Source of the DNA: Nemertoderma westbladi
Lineage: Eukaryota; Xenacoelomorpha; Nemertodermatida; Nemertodermatidae
NCBI GenBank assembly: GCA_032718475.1
Contig: JAUCBJ010006596.1
Coordinates: 62,001-126,000, forward strand
Reading direction: 5' to 3'
DNA length: 64,000 nucleotides
Part shown: piece after piece, positions 10,069-19,140 of the stretch
Layout: every line of letters starts with the position of its first letter
Numbering within the stretch: the stretch's first letter is position 1
The notes under the pieces: model-generated
What the model saw: the letters and a program-made list of their open reading frames with translations, nothing else
Told to the model about the DNA's origin: nothing
Database searches by the model: none
Translations under genes and position numbers: made by a program

Positions 10069-12016
10069 ATGGTGAGAGACGGGAAGGTTGGTCGCTACAA
10101 CAGCAGCTTACCTGTGTTCAAGAATATGGGCGGCTACCATGGATTGTCTGTGGCATCATTGGCAGCGGACTACGACTTCCACGTCACCGACAACAGACTG
10201 GCGTCATGCGAACGACTGACACTGGAGAGGCGACCAGATATCCTTCAGTGTACTTTAAATCACCGAAATCTAGGGGAGGAGTTTGTATACGGATGTATGG
10301 TACCATGATTGCACCAGCCTTCCCTGAGGAGCTTGTGGAGGAATGTTTGTCTGGAGGTACGTATATGGACAATGAGGATGCAGTTACACAATGGGAAGAT
10401 TATACCTCGAAGGATGTTGGGGATAGGTATTCCCAAATAAAGAACCTCCATCTTCCACTTATCCACCCCTACAGTAGGAGCAGCGGATGTAGACCACTAC
10501 TTCCTACTACCAATGCCGCCAAGTTCCCTCTACTGAGTCAGTTGGTATCTAACCTCTGTACCTCTCCTCCACGCTCCAGTCCATAAACATCTTGTGGCCA
10601 TGCATAATCCTGCCGACTTCATCAAAGATCTTGTGAAAGTCGTGTATTCTGCACTAAATAAAGTGAGGTACTCATTTAAAAATCAACTCGAGGAGACCTT
10701 ACATGATGTAACAGATGTCCATGCACAAGTCTCCATTTTAACAGAAAGCGCTACAGTTCTAGCCACCATCCCTGGGATCTCCATTCGGCAGGAATTGAAC
10801 AACTCCAATGGGGACCCTATTGAATTGTTTATTCGTAATGGAACACGGCGATTTCTTGGAGGTTTTCTGGAATGCCCTTCGATACCTCCACAAAATCAGA
10901 GTGTTATTCTTCACAATGGCCTCCACTATCTTCAGGCTATAGCAACTGCATCTGCAACGGTATTTCACGGAACGACAACTATTCCTTCCAGGACAGCAAA
11001 GCCAGGGAAATTACTAATCTCGAAATTTCAACGAATTCCACCTTCAAACATTTCGAATTATTAATATTTGTAAAGAAGGTGGATCACAATCTTTCAAGCT
11101 CTCTACTGTCCCATTTTGCCGGCCAATCTACTATGATATGCTCCTCCCACAGAGACTGTCTTCTGACACACCAGCACCTCTCAAACGAGTCTCTCTGCTC
11201 TATCTCTAACTGTAATCAAAGGGCGAGATGGCGCTGTAAAGTTATTTGTAAAGTTTTATTAAAGTTATTTGTACACTGTCGTACAGGTTTGTGTTTTAAA
11301 CACGGGAAGGAAACACTTAAGAAGGGGCAGAATGTCCATGTGCAACGTAATACAACTCCCCATGTTGACGACGTTATTCCCGATGGCAACATTGCTGATA
11401 GAGAGTTACCAGTTGTGGATGAGGATCCATTGCATATATTCCTCGATGAGGACATTGAAGACGACCCAGAGAGGGACTTTGAGAACATAGATTTTAGTAT
11501 GGGGGTTCTCGGGTGTAATGAGATAATGGATGCTGTAAGAGACCACGGAACTCTATTAGCAAGGATGGATCGAATCCCCATCTATGATGTAAATCGTTCC
11601 TCCCACATCCATCTACTCCTCAACAACGAACTTGGTGTGCTCCATTGGCATCACCAGCCCCCAAATAAGGCCTCCTTTAATAGACTGATGCACCACATCA
11701 TCTCCCTCAGCCGTGATGGAACTATACCTCTTACATATCCTGATGGTATCTTATATCCAACACTTTTCTACTGCTCCAAATTTAATTCCGTTGTTGGAAC
11801 AATGTCATCCATCATGTACAGTAGTAGAACGGACACCAAAAGAGGTCTGGCCAGTCTGGAAGACCACCTATCCATTCGACTTAGGGACACCACCATTCCA
11901 ACATCCACTACCTTGTCATATATATCCTCGGCCTTTTCAACTCTGTTGAACAAACAACTATCAGTAAATTCTCCAACATTGGTTTTAAAACGGGGGTTGG
12001 AGTTCATGGTTGACCC
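10069..12016 (+). pseudogene. Unrecognised decayed protein with Cys-rich and acidic regions
   Basis: Several plus-strand frames follow each other (10069-10308, 10206-10586, 10594-11064, 10872-12016) in DNA that is less AT-rich than its neighbours, which suggests one long coding sequence broken by frameshifts. The last frame contains a Cys/His cluster (CSISNCNQRARWRC ... HCRTGLCFKHGKE) that could be a zinc-binding module, an acidic linker (DEDPLHIFLDEDIEDDPE) and a C-terminal part with YPDGILYPTLFY and KRGLEFM. I have seen similar YP-G-LFP-F phrases in invertebrate mobile-element proteins but cannot name the family. It ends at an A-run directly adjoining the BEL/Pao duplication. Confidence 0.45.
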
Positions 12017-12017
12017 C

Positions 12018-12036
12018 AAAAAAAAAAAAAAAAAAA
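12018..12036 (+). repeat. Poly-A tract at a duplication border
   Basis: Nineteen A bases join the decayed protein to copy 2 of the 1-kb duplication. It may mark the breakpoint or a retrotransposition tail. Confidence 0.8.
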
Positions 12037-13045
12037 TTTACCCTTCAAAAGAATTACTGAGATGGACCTAATGTAGATTGTCCTACAGTATAATAATAAA
12101 TAATAGACTGTCAGCTACAGTTCTTACTACAATACACCGGGTGAATATCATACTAAAATAACAATCTACAATGTGAAAATGTAGGACGATATCAAAATAA
12201 TTCCGGCTAGAGGCTGTCTTAAAGCTGTCTCAAATTAGCCAACAAGTTTTGTTAATAACTAACCAACCACATATAAAACTAGGATCATGGTGAATTACTG
12301 CAAGCTAAATGCCGGCGAATAGCCGCTAGGGTGGCTCTTAAAAATCGAAAATATCATTTATGATATTAGATATACGAACACCATCTTTCCCAAAAAATGT
12401 ATGAGTGAAGGCGATGCTATCAGTTTGTGATAATCTAGTTGTAGAAACAGAGATCCATTCCAGTTTGCCCTTACACACTTTAACTGCCATTTGTAAACCT
12501 TCTAACGAGGGATATTTAAGTTAAGTATGACATCTTTAGTTTTACAATACTCTTCTCCTTCATTAGCCTTGTTGCGCTTGTCCTGTTTTGTCTTAAAATA
12601 ATTTTCCTAAGCGGAGACTAACGAACGACCTTTAGAACTATGCAAACTCTCGAAACTATAAGAGTAACTGCTGATATATGGTAGATGGATACTCGTATCC
12701 ACTGTAAACTCGTCCAGGAACCTTGGAAACAGGCATTGGCTCAAACTCGAGTTCGATATTACCGCTCCCACGTTCTTCCTCTGGGAAAGATTCAACAAGT
12801 GCGGCAGAGTTGGATACAAACTTCTTCAGTTTAAATCCGCCACACACTAAACAGTCCTGTAAGTCGTGAGCTATGTTAATGGCTTGCTCCTCAGTGACAC
12901 AGCTCTTTAAGCCATCATCTGCATAAAAGTCGTGTTGGACTGTGTTGTGTGTATTACATCGGCAGCAAACTTATCTGCTTGTCTCTTTGTGTTTCTTTAA
13001 GGACAAACAGTGCACCGTCATGGCTATCTCGGGCCCCGAAAATCC
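12032..13045. repeat. Copy 2 of the 1-kb direct duplication
   Basis: Near-identical to 1164-2176. Differences include a TGTGT-type five-base gain near 12943 that breaks the RT frame. Unlike copy 1, the homology to BEL/Pao continues beyond the right edge. Confidence 0.9.
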
Positions 13046-13175
13046 GCACTTTCATCTGGTATGTGGTTGGCTCACCAGATAGATCCTTTTTTGGATACCA
13101 AAGAAAGTGCAGACTATCGCAGTCCTGGGCCAATGCATGGAACTGATGACCTCTCCGAACGTATGTCATATGCAT
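12600..13175 (-). pseudogene. BEL/Pao reverse transcriptase fragment (copy 2)
   Basis: On the minus strand 13175 downwards reads ALAQDCDSLHFLWYPK, DLSGEPTTYQMKVRIFGA and ALFVLKETQ, the conserved BEL/Pao RT palm region ahead of the active site. After a frameshift the YADD box (about 12917-12934) and GGFKLKKFVSNSAALVESF follow. It extends about 130 bp further into RT than copy 1. It is broken in at least two places: a five-base insertion before YADD and a shift after KETQRDK. Everything upstream of about 13176 on this strand is unrelated. Confidence 0.8.
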
Positions 13176-13181
13176 TACTTG

Positions 13182-13484
13182 TCATCTTAATGTTAAATTA
13201 TTCAGCTTTTTAACCCATTCTATCGTATTTTTTCTAAACGTCCACCTTTCTTCCTTTCGGAGTGCTTTAAACGATTTAAAATCTGCTGCAATCTGCTTAG
13301 CAGCAGATCGTACTGTTCTAGGATAGACATTTTTTGCAATCCAATCATGAACAAATTCTTGAGCTACTATTTCACTTGCAGCATCTTTGCTCATAGTTTT
13401 GTTCCCCCTTTCAACCCTACATAAATACAACATCCTTCCTATAACTTTGACATCATATTTGGATTCAGCAACCCAGAAAACCAT
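13182..13484 (-). CDS. Unrecognised small protein fragment
   Basis: A 100-residue open frame begins MVFWVAESKYDVKVIGRML and continues with a helical-looking, charged stretch (AASEIVAQEFVHDWIAKNVYPRTVRSAAKQ is its conserved-looking part). It abuts the BEL/Pao RT relic on the same strand but does not resemble retroelement pol. There is no signal peptide or membrane segment. It may be an exon or relic of a protein family I do not recognise; chance is possible. Confidence 0.3.
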   Translation of the reverse strand: MVFWVAESKYDVKVIGRMLYLCRVERGNKTMSKDAASEIVAQEFVHDWIAKNVYPRTVRSAAKQIAADFKSFKALRKEERWTFRKNTIEWVKKLNNLTLR

Positions 13485-15932
13485 AGAATCATATATGAAA
13501 TTATTATATACTATATACTATATATTATATACTATATTATTATTATATACATTATATGAAAAGGAACAATGCCGAATATTACACAGGCTATGATTGATAT
13601 CAGCTCTAACATCCTTGATGTGAAGATTAGTATATCACAAACAGATGTCAGGTAGGTAACTCAGAGATATCATATAATTCAGATCCACAAAGAGGTTATC
13701 CACGATGCCAGGGTACACAGATCATTAACAGGTACAACTAACAGTAGTAGCCTAAACAACTTCATTGAAACAGCGTCTGCCATAGTCTGCTATGTTAAAG
13801 ACTTTACCGAACGGCTCCCGCCTCTCCCACTTACTATGCTTACCATTGTGTATATGTGACATATATTACCACTGTGTATATGTAACATATGTGGTATAAG
13901 GCCAGCCCACAGACGGAAGTAATTTAATTAATTTGTGTCTACTGGTTGGCGCTTGACCTTGAACCGCAATAGGTAAATAAACACTGACTAGTGCCAGCCA
14001 ACAATACCGCATTTCTATAAATAAAATGATGACTACTTACGGTTGAACAGATAGGAACATGTTGTTTCTCTGTTTCCAATTAATTTTACTTGCTTGATAT
14101 TGGTCTGTCAAAAACATAATTGGTTCAACTCAAAATTATACCAGGGGGGAGATTACATAATGGAGGAATTTCATCACTTAATTAAAGCCATTGAAGGAAG
14201 GTACGTCTGTACCAACTGACATGAATTCGTGGAATATAGTATATGGGTCGGTTGCGAAACAAGTTTATGTGACCTATGATATATTGTTAATTTGACCTAT
14301 TTATTTATATTCTGCTTACCAATTATTGGGCTGATATATTTTTCCTGTTATGAGGTCCTTAATTATTAGAACAAATTATTTTACATTTTATATTACATTA
14401 TATTATATTGACAATGAACCTAAAAATATACAATTATTATGATAAACAAATGTATTCTATTAAATGGTTAATTAATTGGTTGTATTATTGCCATTGGATC
14501 ATATATTTTTGTAGTTAAGTATATATTGTTGTATATGTAGCTAGTGTTTTATAATTGTATTTATATTTAGTAGTTCTTGCATATTTCAATAGTAATATAA
14601 TTTCTTTGCTTTTGATCCTCAGTTGTTTATATGACATAGCACATATTATAAACCTTTCAGTATTTTCTTTGTTGTTTCCTATGTTGTAGTTAGTACTGGT
14701 TGATAGTTTGGTGCTGCAGGGCCTGATGTTTTTATGTACAGTATACACATATTACCATATACATGCTGTTTGTTCAGAAGGGAGTTACTATATTATGTAT
14801 GATTATTTGAATTCTTACAAATAGTCAGCAGTTACCTTACATTTTTCCGGCTTGTTCTTTGGCCTTGTCGTAATGCTGAGTATAAGTCCCAACATGGTGT
14901 AGTTACAGTGTACTGTAGGAATTACCAACCAGGTCAATCACTTACCCTTCTGAATATATCACTCAAGCTTTTTCTCTCAGATGTCATTACAATGGTATCA
15001 GGTATGATGTGATTTTCTGTTTGTTTTCCTGTTCATTTATGTTTGTCATTTATGTTAATTGTTTTATTGCTAATTGTTTTGACTTTATATTAATTTGCCA
15101 TTCATAATTTGCATCAACAGCCAAATACTGCCCCCCCCCCCCCACCCGCCTCCCTCACTTTAAAAATAACTTTTAAATTATTAAACAAATCTAACCTGGA
15201 ATATCTGATTGTAGCTGCGAAGAAGTGTCGTCAGTTAATTGCGTCGTAGTTGGCGGTGGCGCAGCATCTTGACTTTCCATTGTTTATATTTTCGAAATAA
15301 CAAAAAAATATAATTATATTAAAAAGTATAAGGGATAAGGCTACGGGAACATGCGATCAAGCATTGGCTGCTCAAAAACCTGGACAACTCAATCACTCAA
15401 GTTGGTTAACTATGGCTAGTCGTGTACTCCGGCTTTATTTATATTGGAACTCCAGCTCTTTTTGATAATTTATTGGTCATAACTGAATTTATTATACATG
15501 TTTATAAACCTTGCTGGTTTGCAATCAAACAGAACCCACATTGTTATCATGGGTCACTCCATTTATACATAATGATTTCATCGTCTCGATATCTCACAAC
15601 AGATCTCAAGGCTATTATTGAACCAGTTCTACTTAGAAATGGCTATTATATTATGCTCATAATGAAAATATTATGCTGGCCAGTTGAGTGATGAAAGACT
15701 GGGGGATTACTTTATTTAGAGGGGGTCTAAATCGGTTAATGTACACGGCCTCACCATGAATACGCTCCTTATCGGTTCGGTATTTCCGAAAAATGGGCAC
15801 TCGCAAGTCACTAAGTTCACACTGGCGAAAATGTTCAACCAGGAGGTATTATGTGTGGTCGTCGTAATCAGGAACGGCCTGCGCTCTCTAAAGTTTTTTA
15901 TAGTTTAAAGACTACCTATACACAAACTAGCA
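13485..15932. other. AT-rich non-coding stretch
   Basis: No supported gene in about 2.4 kb. There are (TATATACTA)-like runs at 13503-13555, a duplicated ATATATGTGACATAT/ATATGTAACATAT phrase near 13850-13890 and a C-run at 15130-15142. Short open frames at 14515-14748 and 15422-15691 have no motif and match local AT composition. Confidence 0.5.
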
Positions 15933-16421
15933 GTGTGTCGTATTCTGCTGGCAAGAGAACAACCACGCACTACAGTTATTAGATGTTTTGAAGTCCCAAA
16001 CCTGAACTTTGAAGCAACTGACTATACTGATATGATAACGTGGGCCACACTGTTTACTCAAGGAACTCAAAGGACACAATTAAATCAAGGGACTCCAAGA
16101 ACTCAAAGAAATCAAAGGACTCAAACGACGGATCCACCAATAACTATGTATTTGTCTAAGGAACAGCTACAGGAGGTGGTGACTGGTGAACGGCATCTGC
16201 CAAAGTTACCGTGCCACACTCAAGCAGTTGAGAGAGTTGTTAAGTTTGTGACTGAAGCTAGTGTTTCAGTGGTTGGGATGACTAATCATGATGGCTTCAT
16301 ACGATCGACATTGGAGTCTAGGAAATTGGCACCAGATCTAAACAAAAATGCTGATTTCATAAACTCATATAAATGTCAAACTTTTGCAATTATTGCATAC
16401 TGTATATTTTACAGTTGTTAG
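15933..16421 (+). CDS. Fragment of a conserved uncharacterised protein (CHTQAVER-type)
   Basis: The 162-residue frame holds a TQ/TP-rich low-complexity linker (about residues 43-68) and then LPCHTQAVERVVKFVTEAS ... DGFIRSTLESRKLAP. That block resembles the C-terminus of an uncharacterised family I have seen repeatedly in arthropod and other invertebrate predictions, where CHTQAVER and a DGFIRA-LxSRxxMP block are the most conserved part. No function is known to me. The N-terminal part before the linker does not look conserved, so the start is uncertain and this is probably the last exon or a relic. It ends in AT-rich DNA just before the G/C homopolymer pair. Confidence 0.45.
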   Translation: MCRILLAREQPRTTVIRCFEVPNLNFEATDYTDMITWATLFTQGTQRTQLNQGTPRTQRNQRTQTTDPPITMYLSKEQLQEVVTGERHLPKLPCHTQAVERVVKFVTEASVSVVGMTNHDGFIRSTLESRKLAPDLNKNADFINSYKCQTFAIIAYCIFYSC

Positions 16422-16475
16422 GCCCATGTTTCTTAACCCTATTAGTACCGGGCTATAAAATGTTGTAGAAATACC

Positions 16476-16520
16476 GGGGGGGGGGGGGTCATATTGACCA
16501 CCCCCCCCCCCCCCCCCCCC
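16476..16520. repeat. G-run facing a C-run
   Basis: Thirteen G bases are followed after about 12 bases by a run of 20 or more C. The two could pair as a hairpin or form quadruplex/i-motif structures, and they are a likely sequencing or assembly weak point. Confidence 0.9.
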
Positions 16521-16740
16521 TCTAAAATCTACAAATATTTACGAAAACGTCAGATTTTTTGTTTGTACGTAGGTATCACTTGTCTGGATCCGACCGAAAA
16601 AAAAAATTTTCGAAAAAATGTACTGGGGTGGTTATATTGCAGCACCAACATTACAAGTAGTGCACAATTTTCACAAAATTTGAAAGTTACATTTTCGACT
16701 AATTATTTTTCAATACAGGTTTTCTGGGGTGCAAAATACA

Positions 16741-17536
16741 TTGGAAAGATGCAACTGCATCAGCATTCATTAATGCCTTAGAAAGGTTCAGAGACCGCAA
16801 AGGTGGGACGATTGCAGTAATATACTCCGACAACGGAACCAACTTTGTGGGAGCGGAGAACGAGATGGCAGAGGCCTTGGAGGTCTTGGAAGGAGAGGAA
16901 GTCAGGGCAGCCATGAGACGACGACAAATAAAGTGAGAGAGGAGGACGCCGTATGCACCGCATACCCTAGGATGCGTCGAGAGACTTGTGGGTAGTTCGA
17001 AGCGTCTTATGACGAAGTTGATGAACACCCATATGGTTACAGAGGATGTGCTGAGAACAGTACTTGCGAAGTGTGAGGGTATCATTAATAGCAGACCGCT
17101 ATATCCAGAGAATGATGACCCTGAGTCACTAGACGTGCTGACGCCCAGCCATTTCCTAATGGAAAGGCCAGCGACCATCGACATGCGGGGTGTAGACCCA
17201 GATGACATACACTCCCGCCAGAGTTGGAAGGTCGCTAAGGCGATAAGCGCAGAGTATTGGAGGAGGTGGGTTGAGGAATACCTACCCACGCTTCACAGAA
17301 GAAGCAAGTGGAGGAACACAAACAGAAGGTTAAGGGAGGGTGATCTCGTAATCGTTACGGATGATACAATCATCAACAACCAGTGGCGGTTGGCAAGAGT
17401 TGTAGGCACTTACTCTGATAAGGACGGAAGAGTCCGATCGGTAGAAGTGCGGATAGGTGGCAAGATAGGTGCGAAAGACAGGAAGACCTACAGGAGGGCT
17501 GTAGGGAAGAGCTGTCTACTAGAAGGGGCACCTTAG
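16741..17536 (+). pseudogene. BEL/Pao integrase C-terminal half (one stop)
   Basis: The frame reads WKDATASAFINALERF, then YSDNGTNFVG (second catalytic Asp) and GCVERLVGSSKRLM (catalytic Glu), INSRPLYP, LTPSHFLMERP, and the tail domain WRRWVEEYLPTLHRR ... REGDLVIVTDD ... WRLARVVGTY that follows BEL/Pao integrase. The family inserts the reverse-transcribed LTR element into the genome. A TGA (about 16932) sits where family members have Trp, at the start of the region before the catalytic Glu; otherwise the frame is open to the natural stop at 17536. The N-terminal zinc-binding part is missing. A second, 5'-shorter copy is at 43057-43350. Confidence 0.85.
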
Positions 17537-17584
17537 AATGGAGTTAGAGAGGAGTTTAGTCGTCCAAGTTTTGGACTGAGGGGG

Positions 17585-18340
17585 TGGGATTGAGGGCGAG
17601 ACGCCCTTCCCACACATAAAATAAAAATAAAATAAATAAAAATTAGAGTCAGAGTTAGTTAGTTAGTTAGGAGGTATGTAGTACCGAGAGTTAGAGTTAG
17701 TTAGTTAGTTAGGAGTTAGTTAGGAGGTACGTAGTACCTAGAGTCAGAGTTAGTTAGTTAGTTAGGAGGTACGTAGTACCGATAGTTAGTGGAGTTAGAA
17801 GTATTAAGAGGGTACGTAGTACCGATAGTTAGTGGAGTTAGAGGTATTAAGAGGGTACGTAGTACCGATAGTTAGTGGAGTAAGAAGTAGTAAGAGGGTA
17901 CGTAGTACCGATAGTTAGTGGAGTTAGAAGTAGTAAGAGGGTATGTAGTACCGATAGTTAGTGGAGTTAGAAGTAGTAAGAGGGTACGTAGTACCGATAG
18001 CTAGTGGAGTTAGAAGTAGTAAGAGGGTACGGTACGTAGTACCGATAGTTAGTGGAGTTAGAAGTAGTAAGAGGGTACGGTACGTAGTACCGTTAGTTAG
18101 TAGAGAGAGTTAGTGGAGTTAGAGGAGTTAGTAAGAGGGTACGTAGTACCGGCTAGTAAGAGTAGAGTTAGAGGAGTTAGTAGGGGGGTACGTAGTACCG
18201 GTTAGTAAGAGTAGAGTTGGAAGTTAGTAAGAGGGTACGTAGTACCGGCTAGTAAGAGTAGTAGTTAGTTGTAGAACTAGTTAGTAAGAGGATGCATAGA
18301 GCACCGTTAGTAGTAAGAATTAGTGATAGGGGGGTATAAA
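17585..18340 (+). repeat. Post-integrase region with 43-bp minisatellite
   Basis: Immediately after the integrase stop a purine-rich tract (GACTGAGGGGGTGGGA) is followed by TGAGGGCGAGACGCCC, which fits a polypurine tract and LTR start. From about 17640 to 18330 units of about 43 bp repeat, for example at 17811, 17854, 17897 and 17940. Each has GGTACGTAGTACC (arms GGTAC/GTACC). A TATA-like GGGGTATAAAATAG follows at about 18331. The same layout follows the second integrase copy at 43.4 kb. I read it as LTR U3 with enhancer-like repeats, or a 3' regulatory region. Confidence 0.65.
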
Positions 18341-18429
18341 ATAGTATATAGTAAGAGATAAGAGAGCAGAATATATCATAGAAATAGTAGCCAGAAAGGT
18401 AGGTAGGGTTAATAGCACAAAATTTAAAA

Positions 18430-19140
18430 TAAAAGTTAAGGATATCAGAATCACCTCCGAACAACAGAAGAGCCTTCAAGATGGCCTTCGAAGGTCTGGA
18501 TAGACATCACATGGGGGAGGCTGGAAGTGGATAGATTTGGGGAGAAGCGACTGGAAGAAGTCGCCAGGGGAGAAAGGCCGAGAGGGAATGGGGCGCGTTA
18601 TGTAGATGAGCATATAATATAATATATGATAATAATAACCTTATAATAATTATATAAGTAAACCACGTATGTATATTATAAAGTACGTACCGTAGTCAAG
18701 CACAACCTTTTCCAATTAGCTACTGGGACTGAGGACTAATCGACCATGGTACTGAAAGTCACGGACAAGACGCTTACGACATCATACTTCTTGAGTGCAA
18801 TGGCACGAAAGGGGGATGAGGTTCGTCAGAAATGAGAGGGTGAGTTAGGGCGAGATACGAGTAATAGAGCGTGGAGTGCGGAGTGTGGAGAGAGTGTGGG
18901 CGCAATTCAAATGTGGGGGGGGGGGAGAAGTAAGAGGCAGAGTGAGGGACGAGGAGGTCCGAGAGCGTGTGAGGACTAGGGTGAGAGTGGAGTTGAAGTG
19001 GCGAAAGTGTTGGGGAAACAAAAGTTGTGTGAGAGGAGCGCACGATCGGCCCGACACGGGACGCCAGGCAAACAGGGTAGCGTTATCATACCCATGGGGA
19101 GCGGCCTGGAAAGCCGGCCCCGAAAGAAAATAGTTCCACC
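18430..19140 (+). pseudogene. Internally deleted remnant of the exonuclease/zinc-knuckle unit
   Basis: At 18445-18490 the sequence aligns with the junction between the exonuclease-like and zinc-knuckle frames of the 44-50 kb copies (SPPNNRRAFKMAFEGL here versus SPLNYR-stop-AFKTAFEGL there). The exonuclease region upstream and most of the zinc-knuckle region downstream are deleted. From about 18600 to 19140 it matches the GA-rich tail at 47030-47580, including the phrase CGCCAGGCRAACAGGGTAGC. The copies are clearly diverged. Important detail: the codon at 18469-18471 is AGA, where the other two copies carry TGA. Confidence 0.7.

Noticed and set aside
14515-15691. Small open frames in the 13.5-15.9 kb AT-rich stretch
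   Set aside because: Composition follows the background and no motifs or conserved repeats are visible.
15933-16421. Assigning a definite function to the CHTQAVER protein
   Set aside because: The resemblance is from memory to an uncharacterised family; naming a function would be invention.
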